From Halomonas sp. TA22 (lineage in GTDB: Bacteria > Pseudomonadota > Gammaproteobacteria > Pseudomonadales > Halomonadaceae): 64,000 nt of DNA. The notes under the pieces are model-generated. The model did no database searches and was not told the DNA's origin. It worked only from the letters and a program-made list of their open reading frames with translations. Position numbers and translations under genes: made by a program. Location of the stretch: NCBI RefSeq assembly GCF_013009075.1, contig NZ_CP053108.1:1798001-1862000 (forward strand). Reading direction: 5' to 3'. Below, piece after piece: positions 8,542 to 17,783 of the stretch (position 1 is the stretch's first letter; each line of letters opens with the position of its first letter).

Positions 8542-9801
8542 ATGCCCACTCTCTTCACGCCCAGCGTAGCTGCCAAGCTCAATGGCTGGGTTCTGTTTGC
8601 CACGCTCGTCATACTGATCGCCACGCCCATATCGGCAACGGCCCTGATCGCCCCGTTGATGCTGTATGCCACTGCCTATCTGATCGCCAATCGGGCAACG
8701 CTTGCGCCCACACGCCTCGACTGGGCAGTTATCGCGCTGCTGCTTAGCTATCTCATCGGCCGACTGGCTCCCTTCGTCATGGATGACTTCACCAGCCGCT
8801 ATATCAGCGCCCCGCTGCACATGGCGGCCTCGATTCCGATCTACCTGATGCTTCGACACGCCAGTGCCGCGCTCGACCTGAGCCGTTATCGCTCACAGTT
8901 GGAGTGGGGTGCTTCACTCGGAGCCATCGGTGGCGGAGCACTCGCTGCATACCAGGGGCTTGTTCAGGGTATAGAGCGTGCCGAGGGGTTCATGTTCTAT
9001 CTGAATTTCGCCTATCTGGCCTGCAGCTTGATGCTGATTTGTCTGGCGATGATGCGCGGCTCACCCAGGTCATGGTGGCTTGCCTTGGGGGCTATCGGGG
9101 CTTTCATGGCCGTGCTCTTTTCCCAGACCCGAGGCGTACTGCTCGTCATCCCGGTACTTCTTTCGTTGGTTATCATCCTGAATCTGGACAGGATCGGCTG
9201 GAAACGTCTGGTGATCGGCAATGCCGCCATCGCGTTGCTTGCCGTGGGGGCCTATGCCACGGTACCCATCGTCGAGGAGCGGGTCGCCTTCACCATCGAG
9301 GAGCTGACCCAGATCCAGCAAGGCCAGATCGAGGAGGCCGTCTCAAGCGGCGGGCGCGTACAGCTATGGACGGCGGCAACCGAAGCCTTCAAGGCTCGTC
9401 CTTCCGTCGGGCTGACCTATCCGGAGCGCGAGACTCAAATTGAAACGCTCGTTGAAGAGGAGGTACTGACGGAGTGGATGCTCAGCATCAATCGCGGCCA
9501 TGCCCATAGCCAGTACTTCGAAGTGCTGGCCACGGGCGGCCTGATCGGGATCGTGATGCTGGCAGGCTACTTGCTGTTGCCCGCGGCGGGGTATCTGTGG
9601 CTCTACCTGCACAATAGCCACAACCCCTTTGCCCTGGCGGGAGTGCTGTTCACCACCGGCTTCATCGTCTACAGCCTGACCGAGGTCGCACTGCAGAAGG
9701 AGATGATCGCCGCCTGGTACGGCTACATGCAGATCAACCTGTTGGCCCTAGCACTCGCCAGCCGGAACGTCAGGCCAGCCGTGAGCGCAAGCAGCAGATG
9801 A
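8542..9801 (+). CDS. O-antigen ligase / polymerase-family membrane protein (WaaL/Wzy-like)
   Basis: This hydrophobic 419-residue protein has about ten predicted membrane segments, a large periplasmic loop around residues 225-330, and the Wzy_C signatures FSQTRGVLLVIPVLL and GHAHSQYFEVLATGGLIGI. Such proteins transfer O-polysaccharide from undecaprenyl diphosphate to lipid A-core or polymerise repeat units at the outer face of the inner membrane. Since a Wzm/Wzt exporter is present nearby, ligase activity is the more likely role. I chose ATG 8542 over an upstream TTG at 8515 because the added residues are not membrane-like. The 3' end overlaps the convergent rfbD by 32 bases. Confidence 0.82.
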   Translation: MPTLFTPSVAAKLNGWVLFATLVILIATPISATALIAPLMLYATAYLIANRATLAPTRLDWAVIALLLSYLIGRLAPFVMDDFTSRYISAPLHMAASIPIYLMLRHASAALDLSRYRSQLEWGASLGAIGGGALAAYQGLVQGIERAEGFMFYLNFAYLACSLMLICLAMMRGSPRSWWLALGAIGAFMAVLFSQTRGVLLVIPVLLSLVIILNLDRIGWKRLVIGNAAIALLAVGAYATVPIVEERVAFTIEELTQIQQGQIEEAVSSGGRVQLWTAATEAFKARPSVGLTYPERETQIETLVEEEVLTEWMLSINRGHAHSQYFEVLATGGLIGIVMLAGYLLLPAAGYLWLYLHNSHNPFALAGVLFTTGFIVYSLTEVALQKEMIAAWYGYMQINLLALALASRNVRPAVSASSR

Positions 9802-10675
9802 GCGCCTCGCGCCAGTGCGGCAGTGTCAGTTCAAACGCTGTCTCCAGGTCAGAGACATCCATGCGCGAGTTGGCCGGGCGCGGCGCCTTCTGCGGGTACT
9901 CGTGACTGGCGATGGGCTCGACCACTGGGCGCCGTTCGGCACTCAGCTGGCCAAGCGCCACAGCCTCATCGAAGAGCGCCTCGGCCAGGCCATGCCAGCT
10001 GGTCTCGCCGCGTGCGCAAAGATGGTAAATCCCTGCGCGCTTGGCATCGAAGCCGCTACTTTGCCAGGCATGCAACACAAGGGCCGTGGTATCGGCAATG
10101 GTGGCGGCCCAGGTCGGCGCGCCGACCTGGTCGGCCACTACTGTCAAACGGTCACGCTCGCTTGCCAGGCGTAGCATGGTATTAACGAAGTTATGCCCAT
10201 GAGAGGCATAAACCCAGCTGGTGCGCAGGATTAGGTAACTTGCCCCCGAGCGGGCAATCGCCTGCTCGCCGGCCAGCTTGGTCTTGCCATAGACCGAGAG
10301 AGGTCCCGGCGCATCGCCTGGCCGGAAGGGCTCCACTCCCGCTCCATCGAACACGTAATCGGTGGAGTAGTGTACCAGCACGCTGCCCTGCTCAGCGCAG
10401 GCAGCGGCAAGCTCCCCCACCGCCTCGCCATTGAGACGCTCGGCCAGCGCCGGCTCATCCTCGGCCCTGTCCACCGCGGTATAGGCTGCGGCGTTCACCA
10501 CGATACGTGGCGCACGCTCGGCCACGGCACGCGCCGCCTCGCCTGGCACGCTCATATCGCACTCGGCCCGCGTCAATGCCACGCCATGGCCCAGCGGCTG
10601 CAGGGCGCGGCGCAGTTCGCGCCCCACCTGCCCGTTGGCTCCCAGCACCAGCCAGCTCAACTTGTCATCGCTCAT
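9770..10675 (-). CDS. rfbD: dTDP-4-dehydrorhamnose reductase
   Basis: This 301-residue SDR protein has the NADPH-binding GANGQVGRELRRAL motif at residues 13-26, the STDYVFDG block, and the catalytic YGKTK. It catalyses the last step to dTDP-L-rhamnose in the cytosol. It is the last gene of rmlBACD, with its ATG overlapping the rfbC stop. The 3' end runs 32 bases into the convergent O-antigen ligase gene. Confidence 0.95.
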   Translation of the reverse strand: MSDDKLSWLVLGANGQVGRELRRALQPLGHGVALTRAECDMSVPGEAARAVAERAPRIVVNAAAYTAVDRAEDEPALAERLNGEAVGELAAACAEQGSVLVHYSTDYVFDGAGVEPFRPGDAPGPLSVYGKTKLAGEQAIARSGASYLILRTSWVYASHGHNFVNTMLRLASERDRLTVVADQVGAPTWAATIADTTALVLHAWQSSGFDAKRAGIYHLCARGETSWHGLAEALFDEAVALGQLSAERRPVVEPIASHEYPQKAPRPANSRMDVSDLETAFELTLPHWREALICCLRSRLA

Positions 10676-11220
10676 GCGAACACCTCAGCCTGCTCGAAGG
10701 CGGCTCCCTTCATGTCCTTGTCGGAGAGCGACACACCCCCGTCAAGCGTCGGCCACTCGATGGCAAGCGTTGGATCGTCGTAGCGAATGCAACGCTCCGA
10801 GGCGGGGTGATAGTAGTTGGTGGTCTTGTAGAGAAAGTCGGCACTCTCGGAGAGCACCACGAAGCCATGGCCAAAGCCCTCAGGCACCCAAAGCTGACGG
10901 TTGTTTTCATCGGAGAGCTCGACCCCTGTCCACTGCCCGAAATGGGGCGAGTTGCGCCGCAGGTCCACCGCCACGTCGAAGACCCGCCCCTGCGTCACTC
11001 GCACCAACTTGCCCTGGGGCTGCTCGAGCTGATAGTGCAGGCCGCGCAGTACCCCTTGGCGCGAGCGGGAGTGGTTGTCCTGCACGAAGTTCGCCGCCAT
11101 CCCGGTCGCCTCCTCGAAGGCGCGCTGGTTGAAGCTCTCCATGAAGAAGCCGCGCGCATCACCAAAGACCTTGGGCTCCAGGATCAGCACCTCGGGAAGC
11201 GATGTCTCGATCACGTTCAT
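10672..11220 (-). CDS. rfbC: dTDP-4-dehydrorhamnose 3,5-epimerase
   Basis: The 182-residue cupin epimerase has the family blocks FFMESFNQRAF, QDNHSRSRQGVLRGLHYQ (catalytic His within GLHYQ) and WVPEGFGHGF. It double-epimerises dTDP-4-keto-6-deoxyglucose at C3 and C5. The ATG overlaps the rfbA stop by one base (TGATG), so expression is coupled within the rmlBACD operon. Confidence 0.96.
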   Translation of the reverse strand: MNVIETSLPEVLILEPKVFGDARGFFMESFNQRAFEEATGMAANFVQDNHSRSRQGVLRGLHYQLEQPQGKLVRVTQGRVFDVAVDLRRNSPHFGQWTGVELSDENNRQLWVPEGFGHGFVVLSESADFLYKTTNYYHPASERCIRYDDPTLAIEWPTLDGGVSLSDKDMKGAAFEQAEVFA

Positions 11221-12104
11221 CAGCGCTTCTCCCCGGTCTCGATCAGGCGCTGCAGATACTGGCCGTAACCGCTCTTGGCCAGCGGGGCCGCCAGCTTCAG
11301 TAGCTGTTCACTATCGATCCAGCGCTTGCGCCAGGCAATCTCCTCGGGACAGCACACCTTGAGTCCCTGGCGGTGCTCGATGGTGGAGATGAAATTGGCC
11401 GCCTCGCGCAGCGATTCATGGGTGCCGGTATCCAGCCAGGCAAAGCCGCGCCCCATGATCTCTACACTGAGATCGCCCCGCTCCATATAGAGGCGGTTGA
11501 GATCGGTGATCTCAAGCTCGCCCCGCGGCGAGGGCTTGAGGTCGCGCGCCATCTCGACCACATCGAGGTCATAGAAGTAGAGGCCCGTCACCGCATAGGG
11601 CGACTTCGGCTTGGCGGGCTTCTCCTCGAGCGAGGTGGCACGCCCATCTTCATCGAAATCGACCACCCCATAGCGCTCCGGATCGTGCACATGGTAGGCA
11701 AACACGCTGGCCCCCTTGTCGCGTGCCATGGCGTTATTCAGAAGCGGTTGCAGGTCATGCCCGTAATAGATGTTATCGCCCAGGATCAGAGTGCTTGGGG
11801 ACCCCGCCAGGAACGATTTACCAATGATGAACGCCTGGGCCAGGCCATCGGGAGAGGGTTGCACGGCATATTGCAGGTTGATGCCCCACTGGCTGCCATC
11901 GCCCAGCAGCTGCTCGAAGCGCGGCGTATCCTGCGGCGTCGAGATGATCAGGATCTCGTCGATGCCCGCAAGCATCAACGTGGCCAGCGGATAGTAGATC
12001 ATGGGCTTGTCATGCACCGGCAGCAGCTGCTTGGAGACCGCCAGGGTGACGGGGTGAAGGCGGGTCCCGGAACCGCCTGCCAGAATGATTCCTTTACGCT
12101 TCAT
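11220..12104 (-). CDS. rfbA: Glucose-1-phosphate thymidylyltransferase
   Basis: The 294-residue nucleotidyltransferase has the signature [20 protein letters not shown] near the N-terminus, plus the [10 protein letters not shown] and [10 protein letters not shown]-type (here [10 protein letters not shown]) blocks. It makes dTDP-glucose from glucose-1-phosphate and dTTP. I chose ATG 12104, preceded by an AAGGAGAG site, over an in-frame start 27 codons upstream that would run into rfbB. It is the second gene of the operon; only two bases separate it from rfbB. Confidence 0.96.
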   Translation of the reverse strand: MKRKGIILAGGSGTRLHPVTLAVSKQLLPVHDKPMIYYPLATLMLAGIDEILIISTPQDTPRFEQLLGDGSQWGINLQYAVQPSPDGLAQAFIIGKSFLAGSPSTLILGDNIYYGHDLQPLLNNAMARDKGASVFAYHVHDPERYGVVDFDEDGRATSLEEKPAKPKSPYAVTGLYFYDLDVVEMARDLKPSPRGELEITDLNRLYMERGDLSVEIMGRGFAWLDTGTHESLREAANFISTIEHRQGLKVCCPEEIAWRKRWIDSEQLLKLAAPLAKSGYGQYLQRLIETGEKR

Positions 12105-12106
12105 AA

Positions 12107-13186
12107 TTAACTCTCCTTGGCGGCTTGGCCGTACTGCTGAGCAGTCCATTCGCGATAGGCGCCACTGGTCACTCCGGTGGTCCACTCATCATTGTCCAGA
12201 TACCACTGCACGGTCTTGCGGAGCCCCGTTTCGAACGTCTCCTGCGGGCGCCAGCCGAGCTCGCGCTCGATCTTCGAGGCATCGATGGCGTAGCGCAGGT
12301 CGTGACCGGGGCGATCGGTGACGAAGGTGATCAAGTCACGGAAATGCGCAACGCCGGCGGGCGGCGCGGCAAGTTCCTCGAGCAGCTCGCAGATCGTCTC
12401 AACCACCGTGAGGTTGGCGCACTCGTTGTGGCCGCCGATATTGTATGTCTCCCCCACCTGGCCCCGCTCCAGTACCGTGACCAGCGCGCGCGCGTGATCC
12501 TCGACGTAGAGCCAGTCACGGATCTGCTGGCCATCGCCATACACCGGCAGCGGCTTGCCTGCCCGCGCGTTGAGGATCATCAGCGGAATCAGCTTCTCGG
12601 GAAAGTGATAGGGGCCGTAATTGTTCGAACAGTTGGTGATCAGCACCGGTAGACCGAAGGTGCGGTGCCAGGCGCGCACCAGGTGGTCGGAGCTCGCCTT
12701 GCTTGCCGAATAGGGCGAGCTTGGCGCATAGGGGGTCGACTCGGTGAACAGATCGTCTGTCCCCTCCAGGTCGCCATACACCTCATCGGTGGAGATATGA
12801 TGGAAGCGAAACGCGGCGCGCCGAGCCTCGTCAAGCGTCTCGAGGTAGCCACGCGCTGCCTCCAGCAGAACCGAGGTACCCACCACATTGGTGTGAATGA
12901 AGGCGGCAGGGCCATGAATGGAGCGGTCGACGTGCGATTCCGCCGCCAGGTGCATGACCGCATCGGGCCGGTGGTGCGAGAAGATGCGCGCCATCGCCTG
13001 CGCATCGCAGATATCGGCATGCTCGAAGGCGTAGCGCGAATCGCGGGCGGCGTCACCCAGTGACGCCAGGTTGCCGGCGTAGGTCAAGGCATCGACATTG
13101 ACCACGTCATGGGCCGTATCGGCAATCAAATGACGAATCACGGCGGAGCCGATGAAGCCGGCGCCTCCTGTTACCAGTATCTTCAT
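12107..13186 (-). CDS. rfbB: dTDP-glucose 4,6-dehydratase
   Basis: This 359-residue extended SDR has GGAGFIG at residues 7-13, the [11 protein letters not shown] catalytic block (D134, E135) and Y159xxxK163 ([12 protein letters not shown]). It converts dTDP-glucose to dTDP-4-keto-6-deoxyglucose. First gene of rmlBACD, whose product dTDP-rhamnose would feed the rhamnosyltransferase-like proteins encoded at 23.5 and 33.3 kb. Confidence 0.96.
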   Translation of the reverse strand: MKILVTGGAGFIGSAVIRHLIADTAHDVVNVDALTYAGNLASLGDAARDSRYAFEHADICDAQAMARIFSHHRPDAVMHLAAESHVDRSIHGPAAFIHTNVVGTSVLLEAARGYLETLDEARRAAFRFHHISTDEVYGDLEGTDDLFTESTPYAPSSPYSASKASSDHLVRAWHRTFGLPVLITNCSNNYGPYHFPEKLIPLMILNARAGKPLPVYGDGQQIRDWLYVEDHARALVTVLERGQVGETYNIGGHNECANLTVVETICELLEELAAPPAGVAHFRDLITFVTDRPGHDLRYAIDASKIERELGWRPQETFETGLRKTVQWYLDNDEWTTGVTSGAYREWTAQQYGQAAKES

Positions 13187-13322
13187 GCGCGCTATCCAGG
13201 GTCGAAAATAGCAGCATAGTTTACGAACTTGGCTGGCATGATGAAAGCGCCCCGAACGACGTCATGCAGCGAGCCCAAGGCGAGAGCCCAATGAGGTATT
13301 GAATGGCCTGCAGTAAGGCACC

Positions 13323-13351
13323 AAAAAAACCCGGCGCCAGAAGGCCCCGGG
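13323..13351 (-). terminator. Rho-independent terminator of the S-layer-like gene
   Basis: Read on the minus strand: CCCGGGGCC, loop TTCT, GGCGCCGGG (nine-base stem with one mismatch) followed by seven T. It lies about 55 bases after the stop codon of the gene at 13406-15439. Confidence 0.85.
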
Positions 13352-13405
13352 TCAAGATATTGCGAGAGACTATTGACTGTCGCCCACAGCCTTACTTGAA
13401 TGCCA

Positions 13406-15439
13406 TCAAGCGATGCCGTTCTCTTCAACAGTACCGTTGGTGCCGACGAGCTCGATGGCGAAGTCGCCACCGGACAGCACTCCTCCATCCTCATCCGTAT
13501 TGGCATACAGATACGTATTGTCTTCGAACACGAAGGAGACGTATTCATTTCCAATGGTTTCATCGGCCGCCGCTGCGAAAGCCGTATCCAGATCGGCATC
13601 CTCATCGAACACCAGCTCAAGCTCACGGATATCGATATCATTACCGTTCTGATCGACGATACGGTCATTATCGAAGTCGAAGTTTTCGACTCGGTCCGTG
13701 GCCGAAACAGTGGAGGTGGTGCTTACCTCGCCTGAATTATTCTCCCTGAAGACGCTCAGCGTGTCCTCGCCGCCACCCAGAATGATCGTCTCCTGTGCGT
13801 AGCTTCCGACAAAGTTCAGCCCACCTTCAAGCTCAGAGGCATCGACAGTGTCGAACGAGCGGCCTGCGAAGGCGAAATCCACCGCACCATTGCCCGAGAG
13901 ATTGAGGGTGCCCCCGTCCAGGTCCGCTTCATCGCTTAGAACGGTCAGAGCAAGCACCCCATCATCGTCGAAAGCCGTGACGATATTGACTGTCTCATCG
14001 GCATCGATCAGGTTCAGCGTCGAGCCACGCGTATCGTCGACATTGGCATCGGTGATGCTAACGACCTGATCCGACGCCAGATTGGCTACCTCGCCGCGCG
14101 ATTCGAAAATGAAGTCAGTAGCCCCTTCGAAGTCGTTGGCATCGATGCGTGCCCAGTTGTCGATGCGCACTGTCTCGAAGCCGGCAATCGTACCGGTAGA
14201 GGCATCATCGCCAACCTCATCGTCACCATTGTCATCAGCGACATTATCGTAAGAGTAACTTGTACCGGTAAACACCAGGGTGTCGTCGCCGTCACCGCCA
14301 TCAATGTCCAGCGCCAGCGAACCCACCGAGAGCGTATCGTCACCGCTACCCGCCGTGACGCTGGTCGCATTGTCCAAGACCCCCTCATCCACGGTGAGGT
14401 TACCGCTCAGATCGGAGGCATCCACCACGACATTGCCTTGCGCCTCTGAACCGATCGTCGAACCCGTTAGATTCAGAGAGCCGGCGCCATTCAGCGTGAC
14501 ATTGTCCAAGCCGCGAGCAGAGGACTCGCCCAGCTCTAGCGCTGAATCACTGTCGACATCGACATTGAGCGAGGTGAGAACAGCTTCGCCATCCTCCTCG
14601 GCCCATAGACGGAGATCAGCATCTTCAAGCGTCAGCTCGACCGACGCCATCTCGCTAAGGTTCAGCGAGACGTTGTCGCCCTCGACATAGATACGCTTGT
14701 CAGAGATGCCTGTCAGATTGAATGTCCTTTCATCTTCAATACCGGAGAAGCGAATGGCATCGAAATCGGCCAGCGTATCGGCATTGATGTTGGAATCATC
14801 ACCACTCTGAATATCCAACACGCGCTCTCCCGGTTCTTCAACCGGCGGGTCTTCCGGCTCCTCGACCGGCGGCTGCTCAGTCACTGGCGGTGCGCTCAGC
14901 CCTTCCTGTTGACCAAAGGCAACATAGTGCCCCAAGGGTGTCAGGCCTGCATTCTCGAATTCGGCCTTCACCTCCTCTGCAGAGCGGCCTTGCCACTCGG
15001 CAGCCGTGTCTTCGTTAGCCTGAAGCTCGGCCAGCTTCTCTTCGTAGTAAGCGTTGGCATCAAAGGCGTTGGAGGGATTCAAACCTTCGGCTGCACCATG
15101 CTGCAGGTAGTGTTCGTAAGGGTTGCCCGCCCAAGTATCGTTGAAGGCATTGCGTGCCTCTTCGAGCGTCTCGAATTCGAAGTTGTCATCGGCCAGTAGC
15201 GCTTGGCCCTTGGCGTCGATGTACTCTTCTGCATTGAAATACGCATTGGGCGAAACACCTTCCGCGTACCCGAACTGAAGGTAATGCTGCTCTGGCGTTA
15301 AGTTGAATTCGTTAAGGAGTGTCGCTTCTAAAGTGGCGGCATCCGTGCCTTCCCACTCATCCCTGGTACTCTCATCTGCCTGCAGTTCGGCAAGCTTGGC
15401 ATTGAGATAAAATTCTTTATCAAACCCTTGTAGAGCCAT
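13406..15439 (-). CDS. Acidic S-layer-like surface protein, putative type I secretion substrate
   Basis: The 677-residue protein is strongly acidic and has no Sec signal peptide. Residues 1-181 hold three copies of a module found in large secreted Ca-binding and DUF4214-type proteins: HYLQFGYAEGVSP (52-64), HYLQHGAAEGLNP (110-122), HYVAFGQQEGLSA (171-183). A proline/glutamate linker (184-205) leads to a long beta-rich repetitive region with one RTX-like GGDGDDTLVF motif. The C-terminal region (DRVENFDFDNDRI, YLYANTDEDGGV, AIELVG) resembles terminal domains of T1SS-exported surface proteins. AAGGAGA lies 9 bases before the ATG; a strong terminator follows. I infer a surface-layer or adhesin protein exported by the T1SS at 35.6-40.3 kb. 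It shares its N-terminal module with the decayed gene at 19.3-21.8 kb. Confidence 0.75.
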   Translation of the reverse strand: MALQGFDKEFYLNAKLAELQADESTRDEWEGTDAATLEATLLNEFNLTPEQHYLQFGYAEGVSPNAYFNAEEYIDAKGQALLADDNFEFETLEEARNAFNDTWAGNPYEHYLQHGAAEGLNPSNAFDANAYYEEKLAELQANEDTAAEWQGRSAEEVKAEFENAGLTPLGHYVAFGQQEGLSAPPVTEQPPVEEPEDPPVEEPGERVLDIQSGDDSNINADTLADFDAIRFSGIEDERTFNLTGISDKRIYVEGDNVSLNLSEMASVELTLEDADLRLWAEEDGEAVLTSLNVDVDSDSALELGESSARGLDNVTLNGAGSLNLTGSTIGSEAQGNVVVDASDLSGNLTVDEGVLDNATSVTAGSGDDTLSVGSLALDIDGGDGDDTLVFTGTSYSYDNVADDNGDDEVGDDASTGTIAGFETVRIDNWARIDANDFEGATDFIFESRGEVANLASDQVVSITDANVDDTRGSTLNLIDADETVNIVTAFDDDGVLALTVLSDEADLDGGTLNLSGNGAVDFAFAGRSFDTVDASELEGGLNFVGSYAQETIILGGGEDTLSVFRENNSGEVSTTSTVSATDRVENFDFDNDRIVDQNGNDIDIRELELVFDEDADLDTAFAAAADETIGNEYVSFVFEDNTYLYANTDEDGGVLSGGDFAIELVGTNGTVEENGIA

Positions 15440-15729
15440 TAATTATTTCTCCTTAGCAAGGCCGCAAAAGCAGCACCCTGAGTCAAAACAACAGGCAACC
15501 CTCTCATTCATTTTCAGTAGAATGACCCTGTCGAATCGTGAACTTTCCTAGTCCAAGAATTACCCTAGCAGGGGGATTCGCCTGGTTAAGTGTTTGTTTC
15601 GTATCAGAATGTAACATTATGTATATAAAAAGCCTTTAACGAGGCCTTGCGTCGCAAGACAACATCTGAACGCGGCAACGCCGGATATGAAAAAACCCTC
15701 ATCGCCACCGTTATGAAAAGGAAGCTATC

Positions 15730-16364
15730 TTGTCCTCTCCCTTGTTAAAGTCGTCGCTCAACAACCGGCTTGGCGCTATCGAAGAGGCCCTGTTCGAGGC
15801 CCACCAGGATGCCATTACCAACTCATGCTCATCGCTGAATCGAATGCCTGAGTATTTTATGGCAATGCGTGTGGCAGACTTCTTTGCCACGCGCTTTCTC
15901 AACTTTGGTTATCGGCTCGAGACACAGGTGAAACGCACCTTTCAGGAGGCGACCTGCGCGATATCGACATGGCCCAGCTGCACCAGGAAACGGATCTACG
16001 GCCAGATGGCCGCTTCGACCTGGTACTGTTGAGCGGCAAGCAAGGCAAGCCCGCGCATATTCTGGAATTCAAGCGCGGAGACAAGATGAGCGAGGTATTG
16101 GCGGACATTCGTCGCCTCGCCAAGGTCTGCGAGCATGCCGGCAATAGCCGGCTGCAAACGAACTATCTGGTCCTGACGAAAAAGTGCGACACCAGCGGCG
16201 GTATCGAGCCTACCCTCGAGCGCCTTGAGCAGGCATTACAGCCCTTCGAGAGCGTCACTCACTTCATCTGGCAAAGCGACCCCCTGGGCGACTTCCTTGA
16301 CAGGAACCATCAGCCTGTTGACACCTTTCGGGTGGTGATCGTTGAGTTGCGGACTCGGCAATGA
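15730..16364 (+). pseudogene. Frameshifted orphan protein with a PD-(D/E)XK-like motif
   Basis: Two overlapping frames read as one protein if a single G is restored near 15946-15950: frame one (TTG start at 15730 with AAGGAAG upstream) gives ...YRLETQVKRTFQE, and frame two continues with GDLRDIDMAQ to the stop at 16364. The second part carries D (GRFDLVLLS) and LEFK (ILEFKRGDK) about 16 residues apart, the spacing of a PD-(D/E)XK nuclease core. About 211 residues in the repaired form. I do not recognise the family; the nuclease fold is inferred from the motif only. The lesion may be real or a sequencing error. Confidence 0.6.
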
Positions 16365-16383
16365 ACATGCCTGTTGCACAGGC

Positions 16384-16896
16384 CTAGTCCCGATTCGCCG
16401 CCCGCCAATACGCCACCGACTCCTCGGGCACTACCCCCTGCGTGGTGCCGATCTCGATCACCGCCTGCTGAAACGCCGCGGCAAGCGCAGGCTGGTGGCA
16501 CAGATGCAGGCTACGGATCATGCGCGTAATGCGCAGGTGGTTGTGCCCGCCCCGCTTCAGCCACACATGATCGCGCATATTGAGCTCGGGAAGCGCCTCG
16601 ATGACCAGTTCCCGGCGCTGCAGCCCGAAAAAGGCCAGCATCACGTCCAATGAGCGCCGTTGATTCGCTCGCAACGACTCGTCATTGGCGAATGCGGCCC
16701 GCGCCTCGTCATCCAGCACTGGCGCAAAGCCATTGAAGCGGCTCGCCTCGGGAATCGGGAACAGCCACTGGATGTAGTCGTGGGTGTGCTCCAGCCAGAA
16801 CGCTGACAGCGCCCAGATCTCCTCGACCTTGCGCCCCTTGTGATCGGCATCCTGCCCGGTATAGAAGCGAATCAGCGGCAGGTGAAGTGTCTCCAT
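16384..16896 (-). CDS. Opioid-growth-factor-receptor-related (OGFr_N) domain protein
   Basis: The 170-residue protein matches the conserved OGFr region: FYTGQDADHKGR near the N-terminus, HTHDYIQWLFPIPEASRFN, and APVLDD, followed by helices with MLAFFGL. The domain was named from a vertebrate nuclear receptor but is frequent in bacteria, where its function is unknown. An AGGAGAA site precedes the ATG. It stands alone; no operon partner is evident. Function cannot be assigned. Confidence 0.82.
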   Translation of the reverse strand: METLHLPLIRFYTGQDADHKGRKVEEIWALSAFWLEHTHDYIQWLFPIPEASRFNGFAPVLDDEARAAFANDESLRANQRRSLDVMLAFFGLQRRELVIEALPELNMRDHVWLKRGGHNHLRITRMIRSLHLCHQPALAAAFQQAVIEIGTTQGVVPEESVAYWRAANRD

Positions 16897-17139
16897 CGTG
16901 CCAATTCTCCTGATGATGAATTGCTGCCCTCCCAGGGGTTATCAAGCGGTGAGAGAAGTGCGAAGCACTGGGTTATGGCTGCAGCATAGGTTGCCACGGA
17001 TGATACAGACCCGACGCTGGTGCGCGCGACTCATATGACGTTGTACGAGATAGGGATGAAGGCCAGCGAGACAATGACGAAGCCGCTCGAATAGCGCAAG
17101 GCTCAACGACCTGGTTCGGAAGGAAAAGGGCAGCCAGGA

Positions 17140-17418
17140 TTACACGAATAGCTTGATGCCATTCAGTAATTGATTGATGGACAGCGCCATGATGGCAATG
17201 ATGATCAGGCCGTGATCCATCGGCCGCCAACCCGCCTCCACCTTGAGCCGTTGGCTGAATCTATCGAAAAAATCCCTGGCCGCGGAGGGCGGGGAACTCG
17301 CGACCCGGCCTGCCACGCGCTCGGCCCGCCTGTGCAGCAGGCTTGCCCGCAAGGCCAGATAGGCAAAAATTCCCGCAGACAATAGGCCGAACAGCCAAGC
17401 GGTGAATTCCAGCATCAT
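17140..17418 (-). CDS. Small two-segment membrane protein of unknown function
   Basis: This 92-residue protein has an N-terminal hydrophobic segment (residues 5-25, TAWLFGLLSAGIFAYLALRA), a basic central stretch and a second hydrophobic segment near the C-terminus (GLIIIAIMALSINQLL). Its ATG overlaps the stop of the HTH antitoxin gene (ATGA), so it is the third gene of the toxin-antitoxin transcript. I do not recognise the family. A membrane partner of a TA module, or a passenger gene, are both possible. Confidence 0.6.
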   Translation of the reverse strand: MMLEFTAWLFGLLSAGIFAYLALRASLLHRRAERVAGRVASSPPSAARDFFDRFSQRLKVEAGWRPMDHGLIIIAIMALSINQLLNGIKLFV

Positions 17419-17783
17419 ATCTGTTCCATACCCTGATCTTGGTTCAGGTCAATACTGATCGCCGTGACCAAGTCTTCCTCCTGTGAAGCGCCCTCTTCTA
17501 TCGGCACGGCACTGAGTATCATCCGAAATCCACAGCTACGTGCAATGGACTCGAGCAGCTCGTTGCCTGGCACATGGCCTGCGTTACCACTTTCAAGACG
17601 TGAAATCGCACTTTGCGTGGAGCCGATCCGTCTCGCCAGCGCGACTTGAGACAATTCGGCCGTGGTTCGCATCCGGTAGACGAGCCGCCCCAAGCGCAGG
17701 GAAAGCAATACGCGATCAGCCAGCTCCCGGCCCTCTTCGGTCTGGTGTACTTCTTGCATGAACGCTTTTGCATAGCTGCTCAT
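17415..17783 (-). CDS. XRE-family helix-turn-helix antitoxin (HigA-like)
   Basis: The 122-residue protein has a clear XRE HTH at about residues 44-66 (LSQVALARRIGSTQSAISRL) and an acidic C-terminal tail. I chose ATG 17783, preceded by GGAGAG, rather than a TTG four codons upstream. The ATG overlaps the toxin stop by one base, the toxin-first order of HigBA systems. It should neutralise the upstream toxin and repress the shared promoter. Confidence 0.8.
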   Translation of the reverse strand: MSSYAKAFMQEVHQTEEGRELADRVLLSLRLGRLVYRMRTTAELSQVALARRIGSTQSAISRLESGNAGHVPGNELLESIARSCGFRMILSAVPIEEGASQEEDLVTAISIDLNQDQGMEQI

